Positions 1 to 8,659 of a stretch of 51,762 nucleotides of DNA are shown in pieces. Each line of letters starts with the position of its first letter. Position 1 is the first letter of the stretch. The position numbers were made by a program, and so were the translations under genes. Origin of the DNA: Amycolatopsis taiwanensis DSM 45107 (GTDB lineage Bacteria; Actinomycetota; Actinomycetes; Mycobacteriales; Pseudonocardiaceae); contig NZ_JAFB01000050.1 of the NCBI RefSeq assembly GCF_000519205.1, positions 1-51,762 on the forward strand, read 5' to 3'. The notes below the pieces were generated by a model. The model ran no database searches. It was given only the letters and a program-made list of their open reading frames with translations, and was not told where the DNA came from.

Positions 1-216
1 AAACTTCGTGTTATGCACCGCAATACCGGCCCCAATCCACCAGATTTCGAGCCGGCTCCACATAACGGGGCGTCAATCGCTGGTTTCTTGTGTGTACCTT
101 CTCGTCTCGCTCACCGGACCCGCACCATCTGGCAGTACTGGTACGCTCCGACTTTGTCAGGGCCGCTTGCCACCCAAATCCCAACACTCCCAACAGGATT
201 CAGGCTGCCCTCAGCT
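1..216. other. Left edge, no gene recognised
   Basis: The first 216 bases lie downstream of the minus-strand HNH gene. Short open frames exist on both strands, but none has a ribosome binding site together with recognisable protein features. I see no tRNA, clear terminator or repeat here. Confidence 0.4.
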
Positions 217-1362
217 TCACCCAACCGCTGCGACAGCCAGGCGACGAAGGTCTTTCACCTCCATTCGGTAAACAAGCGCCTCATGGCGCACTTTGAGTCG
301 GTGGTGTCGCCGGCAGAGGCAGTTGAGGTTGGTTTTGGAGGTGTGGCCGTTTTTGCCGCGCTGGTAGTCGTGGTGGTGGTCGATGTCGGAACGTTGTGCG
401 GGTCGGCGGCAGCCGGGTGCTCGGCATGTGCGGTCGCGGACGCGGACGAATTCGTCGAGGGCGGCGGGGGGCCGGTAGCGGGTGCGGCCAACGTCGAGGA
501 CCGCGCCGGAGACCGGGTCGCAGGTGACTTTCCGCCACACGCTGTTCGGATCGGCCATGATTTCCCGGGCGATCTCAGCTGGAATCCGTCCGTGTCCTTC
601 GAGTTCGCATCCGGTGTTGGTGATGCCCAGTGCCGCGTCGATCGGCACGTGCACGTACACCTGTGCGAGCACTCCGGGCAGGCCCTCGTGCTTGCCCAGT
701 GCCAGGTCGGCCAGGACATCCACGCGCAGTTGGTCCAATGTGCGGTCTTCGTCCTTGGTTTTGAGTTTGCGGGCGATGCCGTCCACTCGCGCGTAGATCG
801 CCGAGGCGATTTCGGCGGGGAGGTAGGCCCAGAGTGAGGCCATCCCTTCGTCGGCGTGGATCAGTTCGAGTCGGCGGTCTTTGCGGCGTTTCTTCGCCCG
901 CTTGGCGTATCCGTCAGGGTCGATGGCGCACACGGCGTCGCGCACCATTCGCCGTACCTTCTCGGAGTCTTTGCCTGCCAGTCGCCCGGCGATCCGCTCG
1001 TCCACCGCGCGGGCCTGCTCGTCCGACAGGGCTGCCGTCACCTCGCAGACCTTGGTTGCCGTGCGTAGGTCGATCTCGCCGTGCTCCATCGTGGCCAGCA
1101 ACCTTGGTAGCCGGGTGGTCAACGTCTCCGCCACATCAACCAGACCGGCAGCGGCCTGTTTGCCGGCACAGAGTTCGAGTGCGACTTCCTCGGCCACCCA
1201 CCTCGTATGGCCCCGAATCCGAGAGAGCCGGGAAATGGCGTGTACCTGGATGGCTTGGGCGCGGCAGATCGCTTCCCGGGCCACGGTCATGGTCTCGACC
1301 GCGGCGTGGTCGGACATGCGAGAGATATCGTCGCCGCACAACGAAAAGAGGTCATACATCAC
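217..1362 (-). CDS. DUF222 / HNH endonuclease-domain protein (13E12-repeat type)
   Basis: A 381-residue protein. The alpha-helical N-terminal part (about residues 20-270) matches the DUF222 layout common in actinobacteria. An HNH domain follows at about 310-355, with CRAPGCRRP, then SDIDHHHDY, then NLNCLCRRHHRLK, giving the paired cysteines and the metal-binding histidines. Family members often occur in many copies per genome; their role is unproven, and a nuclease or mobile-element-related function is usual. The GTG at 1362 is chosen because AAGGA lies 8 nt upstream; an ATG follows at the next codon. After the HNH core I do not see the Trp/Pro/Gly-rich tail (W...P.G..Y) usual in this family. 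The protein ends in LRRLAVAAVG instead, so its 3' end may be altered. Confidence 0.8.
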   Translation of the reverse strand: MMYDLFSLCGDDISRMSDHAAVETMTVAREAICRAQAIQVHAISRLSRIRGHTRWVAEEVALELCAGKQAAAGLVDVAETLTTRLPRLLATMEHGEIDLRTATKVCEVTAALSDEQARAVDERIAGRLAGKDSEKVRRMVRDAVCAIDPDGYAKRAKKRRKDRRLELIHADEGMASLWAYLPAEIASAIYARVDGIARKLKTKDEDRTLDQLRVDVLADLALGKHEGLPGVLAQVYVHVPIDAALGITNTGCELEGHGRIPAEIAREIMADPNSVWRKVTCDPVSGAVLDVGRTRYRPPAALDEFVRVRDRTCRAPGCRRPAQRSDIDHHHDYQRGKNGHTSKTNLNCLCRRHHRLKVRHEALVYRMEVKDLRRLAVAAVG

Positions 1363-1523
1363 GAGGGGAATCCTTCACCCGAAGTCAAAGATACTCCTTT
1401 ATTCTATCGCTCAGGTGCACGAACTCGCATCGAGTGCGGCATGAGATGCCTTCACTGAATCGACTGAAAAATATTTCCAGTCGTAGGAGCTGACCGATAG
1501 ATTCGACCTCAGACGGAAGTCAG

Positions 1524-1551
1524 CCGCTATCTGAGCAAACTCAGATAGCGG
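1524..1551 (-). terminator. Perfect 12-bp hairpin over the MerR-type stop codon
   Basis: CCGCTATCTGAG (1524-1535), a CAAA loop, then CTCAGATAGCGG (1540-1551): a 12-bp perfect stem. The last codons and the TAG stop (1527-1529) of the upstream minus-strand regulator gene lie inside the stem. There is no strong T-tract, so terminator versus mRNA 3'-end stabiliser is an inference. Confidence 0.6.
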
Positions 1552-2225
1552 TCGAGACGAGTGGCCGCGCTGAGCATGGCAAGGCCGCGCGCGGTCAGCT
1601 TTCGTTGCCAGTCCTCCAGGGCGCTGGACAGCGTGTCGGTGCCACCGGCGGTCCGGATCTGCTGGACCACGGTGGTTATGCGGTCCAACGGGTAGCCTCC
1701 GCGTCTTAGGAGATGCGCGAGTTCGGCGTCGCGGACGTCGTTTGCGTGGAAGACGCGGTAGCCGGTGGCCGGGTCTCGTGCGGGGACGAGGATGCCGACG
1801 CTTTCCCAGTTGCGCAAGGTCGCCGGGGTGACGCGGAGCCGTTGTGCGAGTTCCCCAATGGTTCTGTGGTCTGCTGATCGACCGTCAGCGGCGTCAGACT
1901 CCGCGGTCAGGTGATCTACCGCTTTTCTTACCGCATCGAGCGTTTCTCGGTCACGGAGCAACTGATGGTGGCCTCGGTCGATGATCACCAGTGCCCTGTC
2001 GAGTTCGTGATTGCCGAGCGCGTTCATGATCTGGCCCGCGGCGGAGTGCCCGTACGCGGGGATGAGCGAGAGGTAGGCGCGCAGCGCTGCCGCATGCACC
2101 TCGGTGTAGATCCGATAGCCGCTGGGTGAGCGCTGGGCGGGTGGGATGAACCCGTCGCGCTCGTAGTTGCGGACCGCCTGGGTCGAGATGCCGTGCTCGC
2201 GCGCGAGGTCGGTCGGTCGCAACAT
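1527..2225 (-). CDS. Twin MerR-domain transcriptional regulator (TioE-like)
   Basis: A 232-residue regulator with two MerR-type helix-turn-helix modules. The first (about 2-70) includes LAREHGISTQAVRNYERDG and SGYRIYTE. The second (about 105-170) includes IGELAQRLRVTPATLRNWE and TGYRVFHANDV. Ordinary MerR proteins carry one such domain plus a coiled coil; this duplicated arrangement is the TioE-like form. It is divergent from an erythromycin-esterase-family gene, and an inverted repeat in the short shared promoter region overlaps its own ATG (2223-2225). Control of itself and that neighbour is therefore likely. The effector is unknown; no cysteine metal site is visible. Confidence 0.85.
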   Translation of the reverse strand: MLRPTDLAREHGISTQAVRNYERDGFIPPAQRSPSGYRIYTEVHAAALRAYLSLIPAYGHSAAGQIMNALGNHELDRALVIIDRGHHQLLRDRETLDAVRKAVDHLTAESDAADGRSADHRTIGELAQRLRVTPATLRNWESVGILVPARDPATGYRVFHANDVRDAELAHLLRRGGYPLDRITTVVQQIRTAGGTDTLSSALEDWQRKLTARGLAMLSAATRLDRYLSLLR

Positions 2226-2283
2226 CGGTTTGAAACTTTACCGCATGACTGGGCGGTCAGAGCGAGGAGAAGTTTCAACCGAT
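2224..2283. promoter_or_regulatory. Inverted repeat between the twin-MerR gene and the esterase gene
   Basis: Left arm ATCGGTTTGAAACTT (2224-2238) and right arm AAGTTTCAACCGAT (2270-2283) are reverse complements apart from one extra base. The left arm runs into the regulator's start codon; the right arm lies 24 nt before the esterase ATG. This is the expected geometry for an autoregulatory operator serving both genes. Binding is inferred. Confidence 0.6.
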
Positions 2284-2307
2284 CTTTCAACGATACGCTT
2301 GAGACTC

Positions 2308-3513
2308 ATGAGTCAGGACATTCGGGACTTCGTAACTACCTCAGGTGACCTCTTGGGGATCGGTGAGCCGACGCATCTGGAACCGTCCTTCGCGCGCGTC
2401 CGGAACGAGTTGTTCGTTCAGTTGGTCGACCGCGGCTTCTCCTCGATCGCCCTCGAGACCGACCGCGTGGCCGCGCTCATCGTGAACGACTTCGTCCAAA
2501 ATGGAGTAGGCACCCTGGACGCCGCGATGAACGAAGGCTTCTCGCACGGCTTTGGAAACGTTGACGCCAACCGGCAGCTGATTGCCTGGATGCGCGAATA
2601 CAACGAGAGCCGCCCCGCAGCGCAGCGATTGGCTTTCCACGGCTTCGACGCCTCCTTGGAAACAATGAGCGCGCCCAGTCCACGGCGCTACCTCGAATAC
2701 GCCCGCGACTACCTGGCGCTCGACCTCGATCTGGCAAGCCTTATCGGCGATGACGACCGGTGGAGCCGCACAGAGGCGGTCATGGACCCGGCCAGTTCGG
2801 TCGGTGCGACGGCCGAGGCCGAGAAACTGCGATCGATCGCCGACGACATGCTCACCTCGCTCTATTCGCGTGCACCGGGATTGATCGCGACGACCTCACG
2901 CGCTGAGTGGTTCAGGGCCAAGACGCACCTCACCGCCGGTCTTGGCCTGCTGCGCTACCACAAGCAGTGCGCACAGCACGTCGAACCGAAGAATGCGCGG
3001 ATATCCCTTTTGTCGGCCACCCGGGATGCGCTCATGGCCCAGAACCTTCTCGATATCCGGGACATCGAGGCGCGACGGGGCCCAACGCTGGTCTTCGCGC
3101 ACAACACTCACCTGCAGCGGCGAAGCCCGAGCAACTTGCGCATGTGGGAGCTGGACCTCACTTGGTTCGGTGCCGGCGCCATCGTAGGGTCGCTGCTGGG
3201 CGAGCAGTACAGCTTCGTCGCTGGCAGCTTGGGCCGCAGCGAAGCGATCCGGCTTGAAGAGCCCAAGCCGGATACCTATGAAGGCGTTCTGCAGGGCCGC
3301 GTCACGACCGACTGGGGCCTGACAGCGGTCCCAACGGTCGCTTCCGCCGGCACACGCACGGATGCGACCCCAGAGCAGGGTTACTTCCCGCTCGAGGAAG
3401 CGACGCTCGACGCGGCTGACGCGATCCTGCACATCAGTGTCGGCGCGACAGCCGCGGACCGCGGATACTCCGCCTATCTGCAAGCGGAGCGGAGTAAGTA
3501 CGCTGCCGGCTGA
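2308..3513 (+). CDS. Erythromycin esterase family protein
   Basis: A 401-residue protein if translation starts at ATG 2308; an upstream in-frame ATG at 2167 would run through the divergent regulator and its operator and is rejected. Family-typical blocks are GIGEPTHLEPSF near the N terminus, SIALETD, FHGFDAS at about 110, and VFAHNTHLQRR at about 265-275. These carry the conserved Glu and His residues of the EreA/EreB-like hydrolase fold, and the length fits (about 400). EreA/B open macrolide lactones, but most chromosomal relatives have unknown substrates, so resistance is only a possibility. The divergent MerR-type neighbour suggests inducible expression. Confidence 0.8.
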   Translation: MSQDIRDFVTTSGDLLGIGEPTHLEPSFARVRNELFVQLVDRGFSSIALETDRVAALIVNDFVQNGVGTLDAAMNEGFSHGFGNVDANRQLIAWMREYNESRPAAQRLAFHGFDASLETMSAPSPRRYLEYARDYLALDLDLASLIGDDDRWSRTEAVMDPASSVGATAEAEKLRSIADDMLTSLYSRAPGLIATTSRAEWFRAKTHLTAGLGLLRYHKQCAQHVEPKNARISLLSATRDALMAQNLLDIRDIEARRGPTLVFAHNTHLQRRSPSNLRMWELDLTWFGAGAIVGSLLGEQYSFVAGSLGRSEAIRLEEPKPDTYEGVLQGRVTTDWGLTAVPTVASAGTRTDATPEQGYFPLEEATLDAADAILHISVGATAADRGYSAYLQAERSKYAAG

Positions 3514-3539
3514 TCGAGCGTGCCGACCGTCCTACGTGG

Positions 3540-4316
3540 TCAGCGCCGGAACAGCAGCGCCCGCTTGACCTCCTGGATGGCCTTGGTGACCTGGATGCCA
3601 CGCGGGCAGGCGTCGGTGCAGTTGAACGTGGTGCGGCAGCGCCACACACCCTCGGCGTCGTTGAGGATGTCCAGCCGCTCCTCGGAACCCTCGTCACGCG
3701 AGTCGAAGATGAACCGGTGCGCGTTCACGATCGCGGCCGGCCCGAAGTACGAGCCGTCGTTCCAGTAGACGGGGCACGACGAAGTGCATGCTGCGCACAG
3801 GATGCACTTCGTCGTGTCGTCGAAGCGTTCCCGGTCGGCCTGGGACTGGATGCGCTCGCGGGTCGGCTCGTTGCCGTAGGCGATCAGGTACGGCTTCACC
3901 GCGCGGTACGCCTCGAAGAAGGGCTCCATGTCGACATAGAGATCCTTCATCGTCGGCAGGCCCTTGATCGGCGCGACGGTGACCACCGTCGGCTTACCCT
4001 CCTTGGCGAGCAGGTCCTTGACCAGCACCTTGCACGCCAGCCGGTTGATCCCGTTGATCTGCATGGCATCCGAGCCGCAGACGCCGTGTGCGCAGGACCG
4101 CCGGAACGACAGCGTGCCGTCCACATAGTTCTTGATGTTGAACAGGAGGTTGAGCACCCGGTCCGTGGGCAGCGCCGGGACGTCGTAGGACTCCCAGTGC
4201 GGCTCGGCGTCGACCTCCGGGTTGAACCGCAGGATCTTCACCGTGACGGTGACCGAGCCCTCCGGCGCCGGAATCTGCGACGTGTCGTGGGCGGAGCTTT
4301 CTACAACCGCGGTCAT
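3540..4316 (-). CDS. sdhB: Succinate dehydrogenase iron-sulfur subunit
   Basis: A 258-residue SdhB that passes electrons from the flavoprotein to the membrane quinone site. Cysteine clusters for all three centres are visible: SCAHGVCGSDAM plus a later Cys (2Fe-2S, about 75-98), CILCAACTSSCP (4Fe-4S, about 171-182) and CRTTFNCTDACPRG (3Fe-4S, about 218-235). It is the last gene of sdhCDAB. Its ATG overlaps the sdhA stop (TGATG at 4314-4318), so translation is probably coupled. It converges on the esterase gene with only 26 bp between stops. Confidence 0.97.
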   Translation of the reverse strand: MTAVVESSAHDTSQIPAPEGSVTVTVKILRFNPEVDAEPHWESYDVPALPTDRVLNLLFNIKNYVDGTLSFRRSCAHGVCGSDAMQINGINRLACKVLVKDLLAKEGKPTVVTVAPIKGLPTMKDLYVDMEPFFEAYRAVKPYLIAYGNEPTRERIQSQADRERFDDTTKCILCAACTSSCPVYWNDGSYFGPAAIVNAHRFIFDSRDEGSEERLDILNDAEGVWRCRTTFNCTDACPRGIQVTKAIQEVKRALLFRR

Positions 4317-6103
4317 CAGTACTTCCGTTCCATCGGCTCGTACCGGGTGAAGGTCACCGGCTTGTAGTCCAACCGGAGGTCGGCGAGGAAGCCGGTCAGG
4401 CCCAGCGGCGCGTCCGCGTCTTCCTTCTCCGGCATCATCTTGTACGACATCGAGTGCCGCATGAAGTTGACGTCGTCCCGGTTCGGGTAGTCCTCGCGGG
4501 CGTGCCCGCCGCGGGATTCCTTGCGTGCCAGCGCGGCGTTGACCAGCGCCTCGGCGAGGTCGAGCAGGAAGCCGAGCTCGACCGCTTCGAGCAGGTCGGT
4601 GTTATACCGCTTCCCCTTGTCCTGCACCGAAATCCGGCCGTAGCGCTCCTTCAGCCGCTGCACGTCGTGCAGCGCCGTCTTGAGCGTGTCCTCGGTGCGG
4701 TACACGGCGGCATTGGTGTCCATGGTCTGCTGCAGCTCGGTGCGGATGTCTGCGACCCGCTCGCCACCCTGCGCGGTGCGGAGGTGGGTGACCATGCCCT
4801 CGACCAGCGTCGCCGGATTCTCCGGCAGGTCGACGTGTTCCCGGCCCTGCGCGTACTCGGCGGCGGCGATACCGGCCCGGCGCCCGAACACGTTGATGTC
4901 CAGCAGCGAGTTGGTGCCGAGCCGGTTCGCCCCATGCACCGAGACGCACGCGCACTCACCGGCGGCGTACAGTCCGGGCACGACCTTTTCGTTGTCCTGC
5001 AAGGCTTCCCCGTGCACGTTCGTGGGGATGCCGCCCATCGCGTAGTGCGCGGTCGGGTACACCGGCACCGGCTCGGTCACCGGGTCCACTCCCAGGTAGG
5101 TGCGGGCGAACTCGGTGATGTCGGGCAGCTTCGTCTCCAGCACCTCGGCCCCGAGGTGTGTGCAGTCCAGCAACACGTAGTCCTTGTGCGGGCCGGCGCC
5201 ACGGCCTTCCAGCACTTCGAGCACCATTGAGCGGGCCACGATATCCCGCGGCGCGAGGTCCTTGATCGTCGGGGCGTAGCGCTCCATGAACCGTTCGCCG
5301 TCGGCATTGCGCAGGATCGCGCCCTCGCCACGGGCACCCTCGGTGAGCAGGATGCCCAGCCCGGCCAGGCCGGTCGGGTGGAACTGGTAGAACTCGATGT
5401 CCTCCAGCGGCAGGCCCTTGCGGAAGTAGATGCCCATCCCGTCGCCGGTCAGCGTGTGCGCGTTCGACGTGGTCTTGAAAACCTTGCCGAAACCACCGGT
5501 GGCGAACACGATCGACTTCGCCTGGAAGACATGAATTTCACCGGTCGCGAGCTCGTATGCGATCGCACCGGAGGCGACCGGGCCGTCCTCGGTCTCGGTC
5601 AGCGCGATGTCCAGGACGTAGAACTCGTTGAAGAACTCGATGCCGTGCTTGACGCAGTTCTGGTACAGCGTCTGCAGGATCATGTGGCCGGTGCGGTCCG
5701 CGGCGTAGCAGGCGCGGCGCACCGCGGCCTTGCCGTGATCGCGCGTGTGGCCGCCGAAGCGCCGCTGGTCGATCTTGCCTTCCGGCGTCCGGTTGAACGG
5801 CAGACCCATCTTCTCCAGGTCGAGCACCGCATCGATGGCTTCCTTCGCCATGATCTCGGCCGCGTCCTGGTCGGTCAGGTAGTCACCGCCCTTGATCGTG
5901 TCGAAGGTGTGCCATTCCCAGTTGTCCTCTTCGACGTTCGCCAGCGCCGCGCACATGCCGCCCTGCGCGGCGCCGGTGTGCGACCGGGTCGGGTAGAGCT
6001 TGGTGAGGACCGCGGTGCGGGCCCGCTGGCCCGCCTCGATGGCGGCGCGCATCCCCGCGCCGCCGGCGCCCACGATCACCACGTCGTACTTGTGGAACTG
6101 CAT
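4316..6103 (-). CDS. sdhA: Succinate dehydrogenase flavoprotein subunit
   Basis: A 595-residue FAD-binding catalytic subunit that oxidises succinate to fumarate. The N terminus has the dinucleotide-binding GAGGAGMRAAIEA. The flavin-attachment region is TRSHTGAAQGG, with the His that carries covalent FAD. The substrate-binding motif HPTGLAGLGILLTEGARGEG and the active-site block GANRLGTNSLLDINVFGRRAG are present. I start at ATG 6103 (MQFHKYDVV), preceded by AAGAAGGA at good spacing, and not at the ATG seven codons upstream. The spacer to sdhD holds a repeat element ending right beside this ribosome binding site. Confidence 0.97.
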   Translation of the reverse strand: MQFHKYDVVIVGAGGAGMRAAIEAGQRARTAVLTKLYPTRSHTGAAQGGMCAALANVEEDNWEWHTFDTIKGGDYLTDQDAAEIMAKEAIDAVLDLEKMGLPFNRTPEGKIDQRRFGGHTRDHGKAAVRRACYAADRTGHMILQTLYQNCVKHGIEFFNEFYVLDIALTETEDGPVASGAIAYELATGEIHVFQAKSIVFATGGFGKVFKTTSNAHTLTGDGMGIYFRKGLPLEDIEFYQFHPTGLAGLGILLTEGARGEGAILRNADGERFMERYAPTIKDLAPRDIVARSMVLEVLEGRGAGPHKDYVLLDCTHLGAEVLETKLPDITEFARTYLGVDPVTEPVPVYPTAHYAMGGIPTNVHGEALQDNEKVVPGLYAAGECACVSVHGANRLGTNSLLDINVFGRRAGIAAAEYAQGREHVDLPENPATLVEGMVTHLRTAQGGERVADIRTELQQTMDTNAAVYRTEDTLKTALHDVQRLKERYGRISVQDKGKRYNTDLLEAVELGFLLDLAEALVNAALARKESRGGHAREDYPNRDDVNFMRHSMSYKMMPEKEDADAPLGLTGFLADLRLDYKPVTFTRYEPMERKY

Positions 6104-6118
6104 ATCCGATTCCTTCTT

Positions 6119-6252
6119 ATTCAAAACGTGGGCGGGCAGCCAGGTCGTGGCTTGTTGTGTTGACCGCCGGTTGGCCGTGCGGGCGGCCTGCCTCCCCGCC
6201 CACGTGCACCTTGCTCGGCGTCACCACAAGTGCTCATCCTCACGTTTTGAAT
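6119..6252. repeat. Nested-palindrome intergenic element, copy 1 (between sdhD and sdhA)
   Basis: A 134-bp element bounded by a perfect 12-bp inverted repeat, ATTCAAAACGTG (6119-6130) and CACGTTTTGAAT (6241-6252). Inside is a second perfect 11-bp pair, ACGTGGGCGGG (6126-6136) and CCCGCCCACGT (6195-6205). A 26-nt stretch (6182-6207) is identical to 8724-8749 in copy 2. It fills most of the only real gap in the sdh operon and stops 16 nt before the sdhA start. It contains no gene. Confidence 0.75.
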
Positions 6253-6274
6253 CGCGTTCCGTTGGGTTGCCGGG

Positions 6275-6694
6275 TTAGCTGCTGGGAATGTTCGGGTCGA
6301 AGGTGAAGATCACCAGCGTGCCGACGAACAGGATGACCACCATTGCCACGCACAGCAGGATCTTCAGCCAGAACCGGGTGGTGTCCTTGCGTGCGTAGTC
6401 GTCGATGATCGTGCGCAGCCCGTTGCCGCCGTGGATCTGGGCGAGCCACAGCATGGCCAGATCCCAGAACTGCCAGAACGGCGAAGACCAGCGGCCCGCG
6501 ATGAACCCGAAGTTCAGCCGGTGCACGCCGCCGTCGAGGATGTTCATGATGAACAGGTGGCCGAGCACCAGGATGACCAGCGCGAGGCCGGAGATCCGCA
6601 TGAACAGCCAGCTGTAGAGCTCGAAGTTGCTCCGCCGGGCCGCGGGCCGTCGCGGCGAGCGCGGCTTGTCGAGGACGAGGGATTCGTTGTCCAT
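6275..6694 (-). CDS. sdhD: Succinate dehydrogenase membrane anchor subunit D
   Basis: A 139-residue hydrophobic anchor starting at ATG 6694 (MDNESLVLDKPRSP), overlapping the sdhC stop as TGATG. Three membrane segments are visible: around LFMRISGLALVILVLGHLFIMNIL (about 30-53), FWQFWDLAMLWLAQIHGGNGL (about 72-92) and FWLKILLCVAMVVILFVGTLVIFTF (about 107-131). The His in VLGHLF is a plausible haem ligand and IHGGNGLRTIIDDY is conserved in the family. It anchors SdhAB and forms the quinone site with SdhC. The repeat element lies in the 171-nt gap before sdhA. Confidence 0.93.
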   Translation of the reverse strand: MDNESLVLDKPRSPRRPAARRSNFELYSWLFMRISGLALVILVLGHLFIMNILDGGVHRLNFGFIAGRWSSPFWQFWDLAMLWLAQIHGGNGLRTIIDDYARKDTTRFWLKILLCVAMVVILFVGTLVIFTFDPNIPSS

Positions 6695-7140
6695 CAGTGC
6701 CCGCCTCCGAAAAGCGTGGAAACCGTGCGCTCGAGCATGAAGTAGGCACCCGGCACCATCACCACGACCCAGATTCCCACGATCGACCACAGCATCGGCC
6801 GCTGGTATTTCGGACCCTTCGACCAGAAGTCGACGAGCATCACGCGGATGCCGTTGAGCGCGTGGAAGAGCACCGCGCCGACCAGGCCGACCTCCATGAG
6901 GTTGACGATCGGGTTCTTGTAGGTCGCGATCACCTGGTCGTAGGCCTCCGGCGAGACCCGGACGAGCGCGGTGTCGAGGACGTGAACGAACAGGAAGAAG
7001 AACGTGAGCACGCCGGTGATGCGGTGCAGGACCCAGGACCACATGCCGGGGTCGCCCCGGTAGAAGGTGCCTTTGCGGCGCGCGCCACTCGCCCGATCGC
7101 TCGCCGCCGCCGCACTGGCGGTGCTAGCCGTGGTCGACAT
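6694..7140 (-). CDS. sdhC: Succinate dehydrogenase cytochrome b subunit C
   Basis: A 148-residue integral membrane subunit. ATG 7140 (MSTTAST) is chosen because GGAGG lies about 11 nt upstream; an in-frame ATG eight codons earlier (7164) would put that GGAGG inside the gene. Features are the family motif MWSWVLHRITGVLTFFFLFVHVLD (segment 1), LVGAVLFHALNGIRVMLVDFW with a likely haem-ligand His (segment 2), and a third segment near LWSIVGIWVVVMVPGAYFML. It is the first gene of the operon; the promoter must lie in the 339-bp region shared with the divergent BMP lipoprotein gene. Confidence 0.93.
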   Translation of the reverse strand: MSTTASTASAAAASDRASGARRKGTFYRGDPGMWSWVLHRITGVLTFFFLFVHVLDTALVRVSPEAYDQVIATYKNPIVNLMEVGLVGAVLFHALNGIRVMLVDFWSKGPKYQRPMLWSIVGIWVVVMVPGAYFMLERTVSTLFGGGH

Positions 7141-7479
7141 CGGTTGTACGGCCTCCAACGTCATGGTTGGACTCGTGGAATCAACGAGCTTGGATACCCC
7201 GGATGCTAAACCCGCACGCAGATTGCCACTCACTTCCGGGTTGGTCTGTGTGATCGACCAGACACTGAGCGCGTGGTCCGCGTCACTCGCTCTCATCATG
7301 GTCACGTTGGGTAGTCGTTTATTCGCGCTCCCGAATCGCCAGCAAACATTTAGGTTACGGCGCGTGCCGCGGTTATGGCCGCCAATTGACTGGCCGGTAC
7401 GGTTCGCCAGTCGAGCCCGGCGAAGTGGACCGGGCCGTTCTCGGGTCCGCTGGTACAACAGCGGGGAGGGAGATACAGC
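7141..7479. promoter_or_regulatory. Divergent promoter region between sdhC and the BMP lipoprotein gene
   Basis: A 339-bp gene-free region that must carry the start signals for sdhCDAB (minus) and the nucleoside-uptake operon (plus). I see a 7-bp inverted repeat, GACTGGC (7388-7394) and GCCAGTC (7405-7411), about 70 nt before the BMP start. A strong GGGGAGGGAG ribosome binding site precedes GTG 7480. No unambiguous -35/-10 pair stands out on either strand. Confidence 0.45.
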
Positions 7480-8616
7480 GTGCGCAGAACGACGACGCTG
7501 ATGGCCACCGCGATGGCCGGCGTGCTCGCGCTTGCCGGGTGTGCCAAGGACTCCGGCAACGGCGGCAACAACAACAATGCCGGGGCTGCCGGATCCTGTG
7601 TCACCTCGACCGCACCGCCGGTGGGCGCCTTCGGGCCTTCGACGAGCGCGACCGGGGAGAAGCCCGACGCCAGCGCGATGCGGATCGGCCTCTCCTACGA
7701 CATCGGCGGTCGCGGCGACGCGTCGTTCAACGACGCGGCAGCGGCCGGCGTCGACAAGGCCAAGACGGACTTCGGCGTCAAGGACGTGAACGAAAGCACC
7801 GCCGGTCCCAGCGAGGACGAGGCCGCCAAGGAGCAGCGGCTCACCCAGCAGGCGACCAACGGTTACAACCCGGTGATCGCGGTCGGGTTCGCCTACGCGG
7901 ACGCGGTGAAGGCGGTCGCGGCGAAGTTCCCGAACACCAAGTTCGCGATCGTCGACGACGACTCGATCACCCTGCCGAACGTGACGTCGCTGGTGTTCTC
8001 CGAGGAACAGGGGTCGTTCCTGGTCGGCGTCGCCGCGGCCTACAAGAGCAAGAACTGCCACGTCGGCTTCGTCGGTGGCGTGAACACCCCGCTGATCCAG
8101 AAGTTCCAGGCCGGTTTCGACCAGGGCGCCAAGGCGGCATCGAACAAGATCGTCATCGAGGACGAGTACCTGACCCCGGCCGGCGACTTCTCCGGCTTCC
8201 AGGACCCGGCCAAGGGCAACGTGGTCGCCAACGGCGAGATCAGCAAGGGTGCGGACGTCATCTACCACGCGGCCGGCGCTTCCGGTAAGGGCGTGTTCGA
8301 GGCGGCCAAGTCCGGCAACGCGCTCGCCATCGGCGTGGACTCCGACCAGTACAACCAGCAGACGGTGGCGGCCTCGAAGGACGTGATCATCACGTCCATG
8401 CTCAAGCGGGTCGACGTCGCGGTGTACGACTACATCATGGCCCTGGCGACGAACACGCTGGATTCGCTGCCGAAGCGGTTCGACCTCAAGGTCGACGGCG
8501 TCGGCTTCGCCACCTCCGGCGGCAAGATCGACGACATCAAGCCGGTGCTGGAGGGCTACCAGCAGGAGATCATCGACGGCAAGATCACCGTCGCCACCAC
8601 CCCCACCGCGAAGTAG
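7480..8616 (+). CDS. BMP family ABC transporter substrate-binding lipoprotein (nucleoside type)
   Basis: A 378-residue lipoprotein. The signal peptide MRRTTTLMATAMAGVLALAGC ends in an LAGC lipobox, so the protein should be lipidated on Cys-21. A Gly/Asn-rich linker follows (about 25-35), then the BMP/Med fold with GLSYDIGGRGDASFNDAAAAGV, NPVIAVGFAYADAV and ADVIYHAAGASGKGVFEAA. Characterised BMP proteins (PnrA, BmpA) bind purine or other nucleosides. Start GTG 7480 follows GGGGAGGGAG. Downstream lie the ATPase, two permeases, cdd and deoA, which supports a nucleoside importer. Confidence 0.9.
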   Translation: MRRTTTLMATAMAGVLALAGCAKDSGNGGNNNNAGAAGSCVTSTAPPVGAFGPSTSATGEKPDASAMRIGLSYDIGGRGDASFNDAAAAGVDKAKTDFGVKDVNESTAGPSEDEAAKEQRLTQQATNGYNPVIAVGFAYADAVKAVAAKFPNTKFAIVDDDSITLPNVTSLVFSEEQGSFLVGVAAAYKSKNCHVGFVGGVNTPLIQKFQAGFDQGAKAASNKIVIEDEYLTPAGDFSGFQDPAKGNVVANGEISKGADVIYHAAGASGKGVFEAAKSGNALAIGVDSDQYNQQTVAASKDVIITSMLKRVDVAVYDYIMALATNTLDSLPKRFDLKVDGVGFATSGGKIDDIKPVLEGYQQEIIDGKITVATTPTAK

Positions 8617-8659
8617 GTCGCGGCAAACGGCGGCCCCGGGGCTCGGGAGGGCGATCAGC

